A DNA stretch of 64,000 nt, taken from the NCBI GenBank assembly GCA_910588555.1, contig CAJUPC010000003.1, positions 1 to 64,000 of the forward strand. The letters are read 5' to 3'. The notes beneath the pieces are model-generated. The model searched no databases. It saw only the letters and a list, made by a program, of their open reading frames with translations, and was not told the origin of the DNA. Source of the stretch: Candidatus Gastranaerophilales bacterium (GTDB taxonomy: Bacteria; Cyanobacteriota; Vampirovibrionia; Gastranaerophilales; Gastranaerophilaceae). Both the position numbers and the translations under genes were made by a program. Shown here piece after piece: positions 52,968 to 60,741 of this stretch. Position 1 is the first letter of the stretch; the number at the start of each line of letters is the position of its first letter.

Positions 52968-54251
52968 ATGGATAAACAAATAAAAGCCGTAATATTAGCT
53001 GCAGGAAAAGGCACAAGAATGAAATCAAATACCCCGAAAGTTTTGCATAAGATTTTTGAGAAACCTTTACTGGGTTATGTTTTAGATAATGTTAAAAATA
53101 TTGTAAATGAAGCGTTTGTAATTGTCGGACATCATGCAGAAGAAGTTACTGCATACGTTGAAAATAATTATGTCGCGGCTAAAACAGTTCTTCAATCACC
53201 TCAGTTAGGAACGGGTCATGCTGTTTCTATGGTTTGCCCCGCTCTTGAAAATTTTGACGGGCAGGTAATTATTCTTTGCGGCGATACTCCTTTGATTAAA
53301 GAAGAAACTTTGAATAATTTCGTGGAATATCATAATTCAAATAATTCTGATTTGACTGTAATGAGTACGATTTTTGAAAATCCGACAAATTACGGCCGTA
53401 TAATCAGAGAAGCAGACAACTCTTTAAAATGTATTGTTGAAGAAAAAGACGCAACACAAGAACAAAAAGCCGTAAAAGAAGTTAATGCGGGAATTTACTG
53501 TTTAAATTGGTCAAAAATTAAACCTGCTTTTTCTCAATTAACAAGCAATAACGCTCAGGGTGAATATTATCTTACTGATATAATTTCATGGGGTAAGAAA
53601 AACGGATTAAATGTAAATGCATATATTTTAGAAAACAGTGATGAAATTTACGGTATAAATTCGCGTCACAATTTGGCCGAAGCAGCTAAAATCATGAATG
53701 ACAGAAAACTTTATTCATTAATGGAAAACGGCGTTACTATTGTTGACCCGTCATCAACATGGATTTCGGAAGACACAGAAATCGGTGCAGATACAATTGT
53801 TTATCCCGCTACGTATATTGAGGGTAAAAACAAAATTGGTCAGAATTGCAAAATTGGTCCCTGTGCACATTTGAGAGGCGGTGTAGAGGTTGCTGACAAC
53901 TGCAAAATCGGAAATTTTGTTGAAGTAAAAAAAGCAAAAATTGACCACAATACAAATGTCGGACACTTAAGCTATATCGGTGATTCTGAATTAGGGGCAA
54001 ATGTTAATATCGGCGCAGGTACAATTACTGCAAACTATAATCCTTTGACAAAAGTTAAGAGCAAAACCGTGTTAAAAGATGATGTTAAAATCGGCTCAAA
54101 TACAGTTCTTGTAGCACCTGTTACGATTAATGAAGGTGCAAATGTCGGCGCAGGAAGCGTTATTACAAAAGAGGTTCCGTCATGGGCTCTTGCTTTAACA
54201 CGTACGCCTTTGAAAATATTGGCAGACTGGGTAAAATCACAGTCAAAATAA
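52968..54251 (+). CDS. glmU: Bifunctional UDP-GlcNAc pyrophosphorylase / GlcN-1-P acetyltransferase
   Basis: Makes UDP-N-acetylglucosamine for peptidoglycan and lipid A. The 427-aa protein has the uridyltransferase domain with LAAGKGTRMKS near residues 10-20, QLGTGHAV near 77-84 and GDTPLI near 105-110, then a left-handed beta-helix acetyltransferase domain with LRGGVEVADNCKIGNFVEVK near 304-323 and ANYNP near 361. It is somewhat shorter than the usual 450-460 residues at the C-terminus, but both active sites are present. The ribosome site is GAGGAG. Confidence 0.94.
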   Translation: MDKQIKAVILAAGKGTRMKSNTPKVLHKIFEKPLLGYVLDNVKNIVNEAFVIVGHHAEEVTAYVENNYVAAKTVLQSPQLGTGHAVSMVCPALENFDGQVIILCGDTPLIKEETLNNFVEYHNSNNSDLTVMSTIFENPTNYGRIIREADNSLKCIVEEKDATQEQKAVKEVNAGIYCLNWSKIKPAFSQLTSNNAQGEYYLTDIISWGKKNGLNVNAYILENSDEIYGINSRHNLAEAAKIMNDRKLYSLMENGVTIVDPSSTWISEDTEIGADTIVYPATYIEGKNKIGQNCKIGPCAHLRGGVEVADNCKIGNFVEVKKAKIDHNTNVGHLSYIGDSELGANVNIGAGTITANYNPLTKVKSKTVLKDDVKIGSNTVLVAPVTINEGANVGAGSVITKEVPSWALALTRTPLKILADWVKSQSK

Positions 54252-54271
54252 ATGTTCGGTGAACTTTTCTT

Positions 54272-55663
54272 ATGACTACTAAACAAATAAAATGGACAAT
54301 GTTTATAATTACGGCAATCGGTAATTTTATTGCCATGCTGGATTCTACAACCGTAAATCTGGCACTTTACCCTATGTCTGTTGATTTGCATGTTACAATG
54401 GGGCAAATCCAGTGGGTAATGATAGCTTATATGCTGATTTTAACGGTGTTTTTGCCGTTTTTTGGCAAGCTTGGCGATATTTTTCCGAAAAACAAATTGT
54501 ATACATTCGGATTTACTGTTTTTGCCCTAGGTGCATTCTTAAATACTACTGCCGAAACATTCGGATTATTAATTGGTTTCAGATGTATTGAGGCATTGGG
54601 CGCTTCTGTCATGCTTTCAAATTCTCAGGCAATTATTGCAAGTATATTTAAAAATGAAAGACGCGGAAAAGCTTTAGGCTTAAACGGATGTATAATTGCG
54701 GTGGGTGGTATGAGTGGTCCGGCTCTCGGAGGTGTGTTGATAAATTCTTTCGGCTGGCGTTCGGTGTTTTTCCCTTGTATTCCTATTGCAGTAATCGGGG
54801 CGTTTTATGCGTACAGAATGCTTCCAAGAACTGTTAAAATAGATATTAAAAATTTTAAATTTGATTATAAAGGCTTTATATATTTTACAGTCAGCCTTTT
54901 TGCATTGCTTCTGGCAATTTCTGAGGGGCATGCGTGGGGATGGAATTCTTTAAAAATTATTGCACTTGGCGTTATTGCTTTTGTTTTTGGTGCGTTGTTT
55001 TATATACGTGACCATAAAATCAATTATCCGCTTATTAATTTTTCGTTGTTTAAAATAAAAGAATTCACTTTTGGAAACCTTGCCGTTATGACATCATATA
55101 TGGCAATGTTTACAAACAGTATCCTTCTACCCTTCTTTTTGCAAGAAATTTTGAGATATAATCCGCTTGTAACAGGGCTTTTAATTTTGCCTTACTCAAT
55201 TACCCTGTCGGTAATCGCTCCAATCAGCGGAAGGTTATCAGGCAAATACGGAAGCCGTTATTTAACAATTGCAGGACCTATTATATATTGTATTGCTTTA
55301 TTAATGTTTACTTTATTCGGCAAAAATGTTTTAATATGGCAAATTGTCCTTGCTTCGGGAATAATGGGTATAGGAAACGGTTTGTTCCAATCTCCTTCTA
55401 ATAACGCAATTATGACAAGTGTTCAAAAATCTGAACTCGGAATTGCCTCAGGAATTCTTGCGCTTTCACGTAATATGGGTAATATACTTGGAGTAGCAGT
55501 TACTATTACACTCTTTGAAACATTCAGAAATATGTTTTTGCATAATGGAAAAGTTTATCAAACGGCATTTTTATATTCTTATCGTATAACAATGTGTTTT
55601 GGTATTGCGTTCGGTTTAATGTGTTTGAGTTTTGCTTACATTGCATATAAAAAAGAAAACTAA
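54272..55663 (+). CDS. MFS efflux transporter (DHA2, 14-helix type)
   Basis: Proton-driven drug or metabolite exporter of the EmrB/QacA-type DHA2 family. The 463-aa protein shows about 14 hydrophobic helices. Helix 1 carries the family-typical MLDSTTVNLALYPM near residues 23-36, followed by QWVMIAYMLILTVFLPFFGKLGD near 49-71 and motif-C-like GGMSGPALGGVLINSFGWR near 149-167. Substrate is not readable. It follows glmU by 20 nt and may be co-transcribed. No partner membrane-fusion protein is adjacent. Confidence 0.87.
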   Translation: MTTKQIKWTMFIITAIGNFIAMLDSTTVNLALYPMSVDLHVTMGQIQWVMIAYMLILTVFLPFFGKLGDIFPKNKLYTFGFTVFALGAFLNTTAETFGLLIGFRCIEALGASVMLSNSQAIIASIFKNERRGKALGLNGCIIAVGGMSGPALGGVLINSFGWRSVFFPCIPIAVIGAFYAYRMLPRTVKIDIKNFKFDYKGFIYFTVSLFALLLAISEGHAWGWNSLKIIALGVIAFVFGALFYIRDHKINYPLINFSLFKIKEFTFGNLAVMTSYMAMFTNSILLPFFLQEILRYNPLVTGLLILPYSITLSVIAPISGRLSGKYGSRYLTIAGPIIYCIALLMFTLFGKNVLIWQIVLASGIMGIGNGLFQSPSNNAIMTSVQKSELGIASGILALSRNMGNILGVAVTITLFETFRNMFLHNGKVYQTAFLYSYRITMCFGIAFGLMCLSFAYIAYKKEN

Positions 55664-55664
55664 C

Positions 55665-55690
55665 AAAAAAGACCGCTATATGCGGTCTAT
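55665..55690 (-). terminator. Intrinsic terminator of the RHH gene
   Basis: Stem AGACCGC/GCGGTCT (55670-55676 with 55682-55688), with T6 downstream on the minus strand. It overlaps the RHH stop codon and lies between convergent genes. Confidence 0.7.
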
Positions 55691-55875
55691 TCTAATAATG
55701 CTTCAAGCAATTCTGCATTTCTTGCAGAGGTTGTTGATTCTCGAACTTTCTGTTTGTAAATATAAGTTCGTAGTGCTTCCCTGATTAACTCACTGCGAGA
55801 ACGGTTTTCTCCGTCTGCAACTTGATCAATTCTTTGTAAAAACTCTTCGGGCATTGAAATCAAAACTCGTGCCAT
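55687..55875 (-). CDS. CopG/NikR-like ribbon-helix-helix protein
   Basis: A 62-aa ribbon-helix-helix DNA-binding protein. The N-terminal strand ARVLISMPEEFLQRIDQVA and the helix pair NRSRSELIREALRTYIYK are the CopG/MetJ-type fold; it would act as a dimer. Such proteins are often antitoxins, but no toxin gene sits next to it: upstream is the 248-nt region before pyrH. It may therefore be a stand-alone regulator. It has an AAGGAG ribosome site. Confidence in fold is high; the target is unknown. Confidence 0.87.
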   Translation of the reverse strand: MARVLISMPEEFLQRIDQVADGENRSRSELIREALRTYIYKQKVRESTTSARNAELLEALLE

Positions 55876-56062
55876 ATATTCTCCTTTGCTTTATTCTCAC
55901 AAATCTCTTATGTTTATATAAAAACAATTTGATTTAAAAAAGTGCTATTTTTTATCTAAAAAATATATACTATTTTTCTAAAGTCACTAATATAAATACT
56001 TTCAGCCTATATTGTTTCTTAATAATTCTTAATCTTTTGTCTAAATTATAATTGTTAATTAC

Positions 56063-56091
56063 TTTACATCACACTTGGTTTGCGCTAATAT
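56063..56091 (+). promoter_or_regulatory. Promoter of the pyrH operon
   Basis: -35 TTTACA (56063-56068), 17-nt spacer, -10 TAATAT (56086-56091), 33 nt before the pyrH ATG. Nothing else is evident in 55876-56123. Confidence 0.6.
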
Positions 56092-56123
56092 AAAAGAAAA
56101 TTACAGAGAGTGGAGTGTCCTAA

Positions 56124-56834
56124 ATGAGATATAAGAGGATTTTATTAAAGATAAGCGGTGAAGCTTTATTAGGTGAACAGCAGTTCGGTATTGACCAGAA
56201 CCCTGTTAAGATGATTGCTGAGGAAATTCAAAAAGCAAGAGAACTTGGTGCAGAAATTGCTGTTGTAGTTGGCGGCGGAAATATTTTCAGAGGCATGAAA
56301 AATAGTGCCAAGTTAGGAATGGACCAGGCTTCAGGTGACTATGTCGGTATGCTTGCAACTGTTATGAATGCCATAGCGCTGCAAAGTGCATTAAATCAAA
56401 TGAATATTCCATGCCGTGTTCAAAGTGCTATTGCTATGAACCAAATTGCTGAACCTTATATTAGACACAGAGCAATTAGACACCTTGAAAAAGGCAGAGT
56501 GGTTATTTTTGCAGCAGGTACAGGCAATCCGTTTTTTACTACGGATACCGCCGCAGCTTTAAGAGCTTCGGAAATAAATGCAGAAGCTATGCTTATGGCT
56601 AAAAATGGGGTTGACGGAGTTTACACAGATGATCCGAAAATTAATCCAAATGCCCAAAAATTAGATAAAATCAAATACGATGATATTATTATTAACGGAT
56701 TGAAAGTAATGGATACATCTGCGTGCACGTTATGTAAACAAAATAATATACCTATTGTGGTATTTGATTTTGATGCAAAAGATGCTATTACAGATATTTT
56801 GCACGGTAAAGAGATAGGTACGTATATTAATTAA
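56124..56834 (+). CDS. pyrH: UMP kinase
   Basis: Phosphorylates UMP to UDP, hexameric amino-acid-kinase fold. The 236-aa protein begins RILLKISGEALLG near residues 4-16, has VVVGGGNIFRG near 47-57, FAAGTGNPFFTTDTAAALRA near 130-149 and KNGVDGVYTDDPK near 160-172. It is complete and leads the pyrH-frr-cdsA-rnc-rpe cluster. The 139 nt before frr hold two copies of a small leader element. Confidence 0.96.
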   Translation: MRYKRILLKISGEALLGEQQFGIDQNPVKMIAEEIQKARELGAEIAVVVGGGNIFRGMKNSAKLGMDQASGDYVGMLATVMNAIALQSALNQMNIPCRVQSAIAMNQIAEPYIRHRAIRHLEKGRVVIFAAGTGNPFFTTDTAAALRASEINAEAMLMAKNGVDGVYTDDPKINPNAQKLDKIKYDDIIINGLKVMDTSACTLCKQNNIPIVVFDFDAKDAITDILHGKEIGTYIN

Positions 56835-56892
56835 TAATAAAAGAGAAAAACGGGAGCGAGCGAAAGTGAGCGACTGACCATGATATAAAAAA

Positions 56893-56921
56893 TCCGACCA
56901 ATGTCGGCGGAAAGGGTAAAA
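56893..56921 (+). repeat. Leader element, copy 1 upstream of frr
   Basis: TCCGACCAATGTCGGCGG followed by AAAGGGTAAAA. A possible stem CCGAC/GTCGG stands directly before a ribosome-site-like AAAGGG. No start codon follows this copy. Confidence 0.65.
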
Positions 56922-56942
56922 CTTCCTACAAAATATTTAAAG

Positions 56943-56971
56943 TCCGATTGATGTCGGCAGAAAGGGTATAA
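56943..56971 (+). repeat. Leader element, copy 2 upstream of frr
   Basis: TCCGATTGATGTCGGCAG followed by AAAGGGTATAAAA and the frr ATG. It is 50 nt after copy 1 and supplies the frr ribosome site. Related to 26672-26700 before clpP. Confidence 0.65.
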
Positions 56972-56973
56972 AA

Positions 56974-57540
56974 ATGAGTGAAGCGTTAGATGAATTATTT
57001 TTGTTTGGCGAAGAAAAAATGGAAAAAGCAATTAATCAGCTCCACAGAGAATTCGGTTCAATCCGTTCAGGCAGAGCTAATCCGATGATTTTGGATAAAG
57101 TTGTTGTTGAATATTATGGAGCTCCGACTCCATTAAGACAAATGTCACAGGTTACTGTTCAAGACGGTACTACTCTTGTGATTACTCCTTATGACAAAAC
57201 AATTTTGAAAGAAATAGAAAAAGCAATTATTAAAGCTGAAATCGGAATTACACCGAACAGTGACGGTATTTGTATCCGTTTGCCTTTCCCTCCATTGACA
57301 GAAGAAAGAAGACGCGAAACAGCTAAAGAAGTTAAAAAACTTGGTGAAGATGCTAAAATTGCTGTCAGAAATGTTCGCCGTGATATGGTTGACGACTTGA
57401 AAAAACTTGAAAAATCAGAAAATCTTCCCGAAGATGCGGTAAAAGATAATCAAGACAAAATTCAAAAATTAACCGATAAATTTACCGGAATTATTGACAA
57501 AGATGTTGCTGACAAAGAAAAAGAGGTTATGACAGTATAA
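56974..57540 (+). CDS. frr: Ribosome recycling factor
   Basis: Splits post-termination ribosomes with EF-G. The 188-aa protein has the family signature FGSIRSGRANPMILDKVVVE near residues 27-46, TPLRQMSQVTVQDG near 52-65 and RRETAKEVKKLGEDAKIAVRNVRRD near 110-134 (given in parts: LTEERRRETAKEVKKLGE, then AVRNVRRD). It has a few extra residues at the N-terminus. The stop shares a base with the cdsA start (TAATG). Confidence 0.97.
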   Translation: MSEALDELFLFGEEKMEKAINQLHREFGSIRSGRANPMILDKVVVEYYGAPTPLRQMSQVTVQDGTTLVITPYDKTILKEIEKAIIKAEIGITPNSDGICIRLPFPPLTEERRRETAKEVKKLGEDAKIAVRNVRRDMVDDLKKLEKSENLPEDAVKDNQDKIQKLTDKFTGIIDKDVADKEKEVMTV

Positions 57541-58400
57541 TGGATGAAACTAAAGGCTTGAATAAAAACGCAACAAGAATGCTTACAGGTTTTATAATGG
57601 GAACAATTGCCATGGTATGTATTATGCTTGGCGGTATTCCGTTATTATTAATGCTTGCAGTAATAATATTTTTTGCTTCAAAAGAATATGTAAAAATTCT
57701 TGAGCATAAAGGTTTTTATCCGAGCCTTAAAATCATTCTTGCTTCAGAAGCGTTGCTTGCGGTAATAACTTATTTTGACAGAACCGATTTAGTAGCAGGT
57801 GCATTAACATTGTGTACTTTTGCAGCGTTTATGTGGGTATTATTTAGAGGAAGACAGCCATATATCGCAAATGTTGCTACAACACTTTTAGGATTTGTAT
57901 ATTGTGGCTATTTCCCGTTACAGCTTCAATTATTACGCGACAGCAGTTCTGTAGAGTTCCATGATGGTTTGGGATTTGTTGTTATGATGTTTACGGCAAT
58001 TCTTTTGACCGATGTCGGATGCTATTATGCAGGAACAAAATTTGGCAAACATAAACTTGCACCTGTAGTAAGTCCTAACAAAACTATTGAAGGTTCTATC
58101 GGCGGTATGATTAGTGCTATTATTGGTGCTTGTATTGTAGGACATGTTATTGGTGTTGAGTGGTATATGTCTGCTATTGCCGGCTTGCTTTGTACTATAT
58201 TTGCGCAGATTGGCGATTTGTGTGAGTCATTGATTAAACGCGATGCAGGAGTTAAGGATTCTGGAAATTCTTTACCGGGTCATGGCGGATTTTTGGACAG
58301 ATGTGACAGCTTTATTTTTACAATTCCTGTTATGTATTATTTCTGTAAATATTTTATATTTTCTCATGATATAGTAAATTATTTTAAAGGGTTGTTCTAA
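57540..58400 (+). CDS. cdsA: Phosphatidate cytidylyltransferase
   Basis: Integral membrane enzyme making CDP-diacylglycerol from phosphatidate and CTP, the branch point of phospholipid synthesis. The 286-aa protein has about eight hydrophobic helices and the family signature: LAPVVSPNKTIEGSIGG near residues 175-191 and the C-terminal KRDAGVKDSGNSLPGHGG near 235-252 followed by LDRCDS, where the metal-binding Asp residues lie. It shares single bases with both frr and rnc and is clearly part of the operon. Confidence 0.95.
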   Translation: MDETKGLNKNATRMLTGFIMGTIAMVCIMLGGIPLLLMLAVIIFFASKEYVKILEHKGFYPSLKIILASEALLAVITYFDRTDLVAGALTLCTFAAFMWVLFRGRQPYIANVATTLLGFVYCGYFPLQLQLLRDSSSVEFHDGLGFVVMMFTAILLTDVGCYYAGTKFGKHKLAPVVSPNKTIEGSIGGMISAIIGACIVGHVIGVEWYMSAIAGLLCTIFAQIGDLCESLIKRDAGVKDSGNSLPGHGGFLDRCDSFIFTIPVMYYFCKYFIFSHDIVNYFKGLF

Positions 58401-59083
58401 TGAAAGAACTCGAAGAAATTTACGGAATAAAAATTGATAATCCGGATTTGTTCAGAAGGGCTTTAACACACCCTTCATATACCAAAATTAATGAAATGGA
58501 TTTTACAGAAAATTATGAGCGCTTGGAGTTTTTGGGCGATGCAGTGTTAAAACTTGTGACTTCCGAAATTCTTTTTAATAAATACCCTGATTATGCTGAA
58601 GGTAATATGTCAAAAATACGTTCAATTGTAGTTTCTGATAATATATTATCAAAAATTGCTCATAAAATAGGGCTTTGTGACTTGATTATTGTAGCAAAAC
58701 ATGAGGCAAAACAGGGACTTGCAAACTTAGAGTCAGTTTGTGCCTGTTCATTTGAGGCTGTTCTTGGTGCTTTTTATCTTGATGGAAAACTGGAAGAATT
58801 GAAATTGTTTCTGTCAAAAGTATTAATTCCGTATATTGAAGAAGTTGATGCAAATTTTGAAAAATATAACGCGAAAGCTTTGCTTCAAGAATATACTCAG
58901 TCTGTAACAAAAGAAATTCCTGTTTATAAATTAATTGGAGAAACAGGACCTGCTCATAATAAAGTTTTTAATATAGAAGTTTTTTATAAAGGCGAAGCCG
59001 TTGCAAAAGGACAGGGAAAATCAAAAAAAGAAGCGGAACAGCATGCCGCTTATGAAGCTTGTAAAATTTTGGGAGTTATATAA
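58400..59083 (+). CDS. rnc: Ribonuclease III
   Basis: Double-strand-specific endoribonuclease for rRNA processing. The 227-aa protein has the catalytic signature NYERLEFLGDAVL near residues 38-50, with the acidic Glu and Asp, a second acidic site in FEAVLGAFYLDG near 117-128, and a C-terminal dsRNA-binding domain (about 155-225, ending KSKKEAEQHAAYEACKIL). It shares a base with cdsA and is 2 nt from rpe. Confidence 0.96.
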   Translation: MKELEEIYGIKIDNPDLFRRALTHPSYTKINEMDFTENYERLEFLGDAVLKLVTSEILFNKYPDYAEGNMSKIRSIVVSDNILSKIAHKIGLCDLIIVAKHEAKQGLANLESVCACSFEAVLGAFYLDGKLEELKLFLSKVLIPYIEEVDANFEKYNAKALLQEYTQSVTKEIPVYKLIGETGPAHNKVFNIEVFYKGEAVAKGQGKSKKEAEQHAAYEACKILGVI

Positions 59084-59085
59084 AA

Positions 59086-59715
59086 ATGATTATTTCACCT
59101 TCAATTCTTTCAGCTGATTTTGCAAATTTGGAACGGGATATTAAACTTGTTCAAAATGCAGGTGCAGATTGGCTTCATGTCGATGTTATGGATGGCCATT
59201 TTGTCCCGAATATAACAATTGGCGTTCCGGTTGTTGCTTCTATCAAAAAAATTACTGATTTACCGCTTGATGTTCATCTCATGATTGAAAATCCCGAAAA
59301 ATATATAGAAGCATTTGTAAAAGCTGGTGCAGACATAATAACTTTTCATTTTGAGGCAGTGTCTGATGTTGCTGCAATTATCAAGCAGATAAAGTCTTTT
59401 GGTATCAAAGCGGGTATGTCAATAAAACCAAATACTCCTGCAGAAGTTGTTTTCCCGTATTTAAAAGACTTGGATTTACTTCTTGTAATGACAGTAGAGC
59501 CGGGGTTCGGCGGTCAAAAATTTATGAATGATTGTGCGGAAAAAATACCTGTAATTAAAGAGAAAGCACATGAAAACTTGATAATTCAAGTTGACGGTGG
59601 AATAAATGCAGACACAGCAAGAATTTGCACGTCTTACGGTGCAAATTCTTTAGTCGCAGGTAATTATATTTATAAGTCTGCCGATATAAAAGCGGCTATA
59701 AATTCCTTACGGTAG
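59086..59715 (+). CDS. rpe: Ribulose-phosphate 3-epimerase
   Basis: Interconverts ribulose 5-phosphate and xylulose 5-phosphate in the pentose phosphate pathway. The 209-aa TIM-barrel protein has SPSILSADFANLERDI near residues 4-19, HVDVMDGHFVPNITIG near 32-47 with a metal His and catalytic Asp, HLMIENPEKY near 65-74, MTVEPGFGGQKF near 136-147 and VDGGINADT near 174-182. It is the last gene of the pyrH cluster and has no terminator before the convergent acidic gene 4 nt away. Confidence 0.96.
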   Translation: MIISPSILSADFANLERDIKLVQNAGADWLHVDVMDGHFVPNITIGVPVVASIKKITDLPLDVHLMIENPEKYIEAFVKAGADIITFHFEAVSDVAAIIKQIKSFGIKAGMSIKPNTPAEVVFPYLKDLDLLLVMTVEPGFGGQKFMNDCAEKIPVIKEKAHENLIIQVDGGINADTARICTSYGANSLVAGNYIYKSADIKAAINSLR

Positions 59716-59719
59716 TTTA

Positions 59720-60229
59720 TTACTGTATCAACCCTTTACGTTCTTTTCGTTTTCTAATTTCTTCGGGATCAGTAGTAAGTGAAGTATCTGCAAGGGTAAG
59801 TTCTTGTTCTTCTTTTTCAGCTTCTTCTTGTTCCTCAGGAGGAAGCGTTTCTGCGGCTTGGCCCGGTACAGCTTTAGCAAATACATTGTTATCAACTTCT
59901 TCTTCGACCCCAATTCTTGCAGGGTCTTTTACAGCGTCAGGCTGTTCGGTTTTTGTTACTCCCTGAGCATTTTGAGCTTCCGGTGCGGTTAATTCACTAT
60001 CTTCCAAACCTAATTTTTCTAGTGCGTCAAGTCCAACATCCCCATCAACTTTTTCATAAGTTACATTGTCGGGAATTTTTGAAAATGCAGCCATTTGTTC
60101 GGCCCATGCCAGTACCTCGGGGGGAACTTCTGCGCCTTTGCTTTCTTCTTTTATAATTTCTTGAGCAGTCATCTTTTTAAATCTGCTCTCGTCAATTCTT
60201 ACTGCTCCAATATTTAACGGATCTGCCAT
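59720..60229 (-). CDS. Acidic hypothetical protein, 169 aa
   Basis: I do not recognise the family. The protein has no signal peptide or membrane helix. It is strongly acidic and Pro/Gln/Glu-rich, with an Ala-rich helix near residues 36-50 (PPEVLAWAEQMAAF) and a Glu-rich run near 128-143 (LPPEEQEEAEKEEQEL), so most of it is probably disordered. It ends with a basic KRKERKGL. The ribosome site is GGAGG. It is divergent from the 58-aa small gene. Coding is supported by ribosome site, length and codon usage like the neighbours. Confidence 0.7.
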   Translation of the reverse strand: MADPLNIGAVRIDESRFKKMTAQEIIKEESKGAEVPPEVLAWAEQMAAFSKIPDNVTYEKVDGDVGLDALEKLGLEDSELTAPEAQNAQGVTKTEQPDAVKDPARIGVEEEVDNNVFAKAVPGQAAETLPPEEQEEAEKEEQELTLADTSLTTDPEEIRKRKERKGLIQ

Positions 60230-60395
60230 ATTTTCCTCCTATTTTAATACATTTTATATGACGGTCTATGTGCTTAATTTCTTTAGCTTATATGAACTTT
60301 TGTAACAAAAATTATATAATTTATATATAAAAAGTCAATAATTTTTTATAAAAATTTTTTATATAAATACGCGAGATAAAGAGAGGACTTTTAAA

Positions 60396-60572
60396 ATGGC
60401 AGCAACATTTTTATTTACCAATTCAGTAACAGACGCTTATAAACAAACATCAGATGCAGTAAATGCAATAGATTTAAACTCAAAACACGTAATTAAAAAG
60501 ACACTTGTAGAAATGATGAAACAATCATTTTTCCACGGTGCAAGCAGATTTGGAACAAATTTTATCGCATAG
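60396..60572 (+). CDS. Small hypothetical protein, 58 aa
   Basis: A short reading frame with ribosome site AGAGAGGA about 9 nt upstream of the ATG. The protein begins MAATFLFTNSVTDAYKQT and ends FHGASRFGTNFIA. It is mixed polar, without signal peptide or membrane helix, and probably helical in the middle (SKHVIKKTLVEMMKQSF). It is divergent from the acidic gene and followed about 100 nt later by a strong terminator, so it looks like a monocistronic unit. Family and function unknown. Confidence 0.55.
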   Translation: MAATFLFTNSVTDAYKQTSDAVNAIDLNSKHVIKKTLVEMMKQSFFHGASRFGTNFIA

Positions 60573-60671
60573 GAGCGTGCCGCTCCATCCACCACAAATG
60601 GGTTGGATAAATATATTTTGTCATTAGAAAATCATAGGAATAAGGAAAGAATAAATTTTAGGATAGGAATA

Positions 60672-60708
60672 AAAAAGACCGATATAAATAAATATCGGTT
60701 TTTTTATT
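60672..60708. terminator. Intrinsic terminator before the EndoQ-helicase gene
   Basis: Stem ACCGATAT/ATATCGGT (60678-60685 with 60692-60699), A-run before and T8 after. It closes the 58-aa gene unit. The rest of 60573-60741 shows nothing else. Confidence 0.85.
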
Positions 60709-60741
60709 GTTTAAGGTATAATAATCTACAAGGAGCAAAAA

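Noticed and set aside
55687..55875. Toxin-antitoxin pair around the RHH protein
   Set aside because: No toxin-sized gene overlaps or adjoins it on the same strand; the upstream 248 nt hold only the pyrH promoter.
60117..60124. Run of six G near 60119
   Set aside because: It lacks the TC...CA(A/C)TCA(C/T)AGC flanks and is ordinary Pro-Pro coding sequence within the acidic gene; not another switch.
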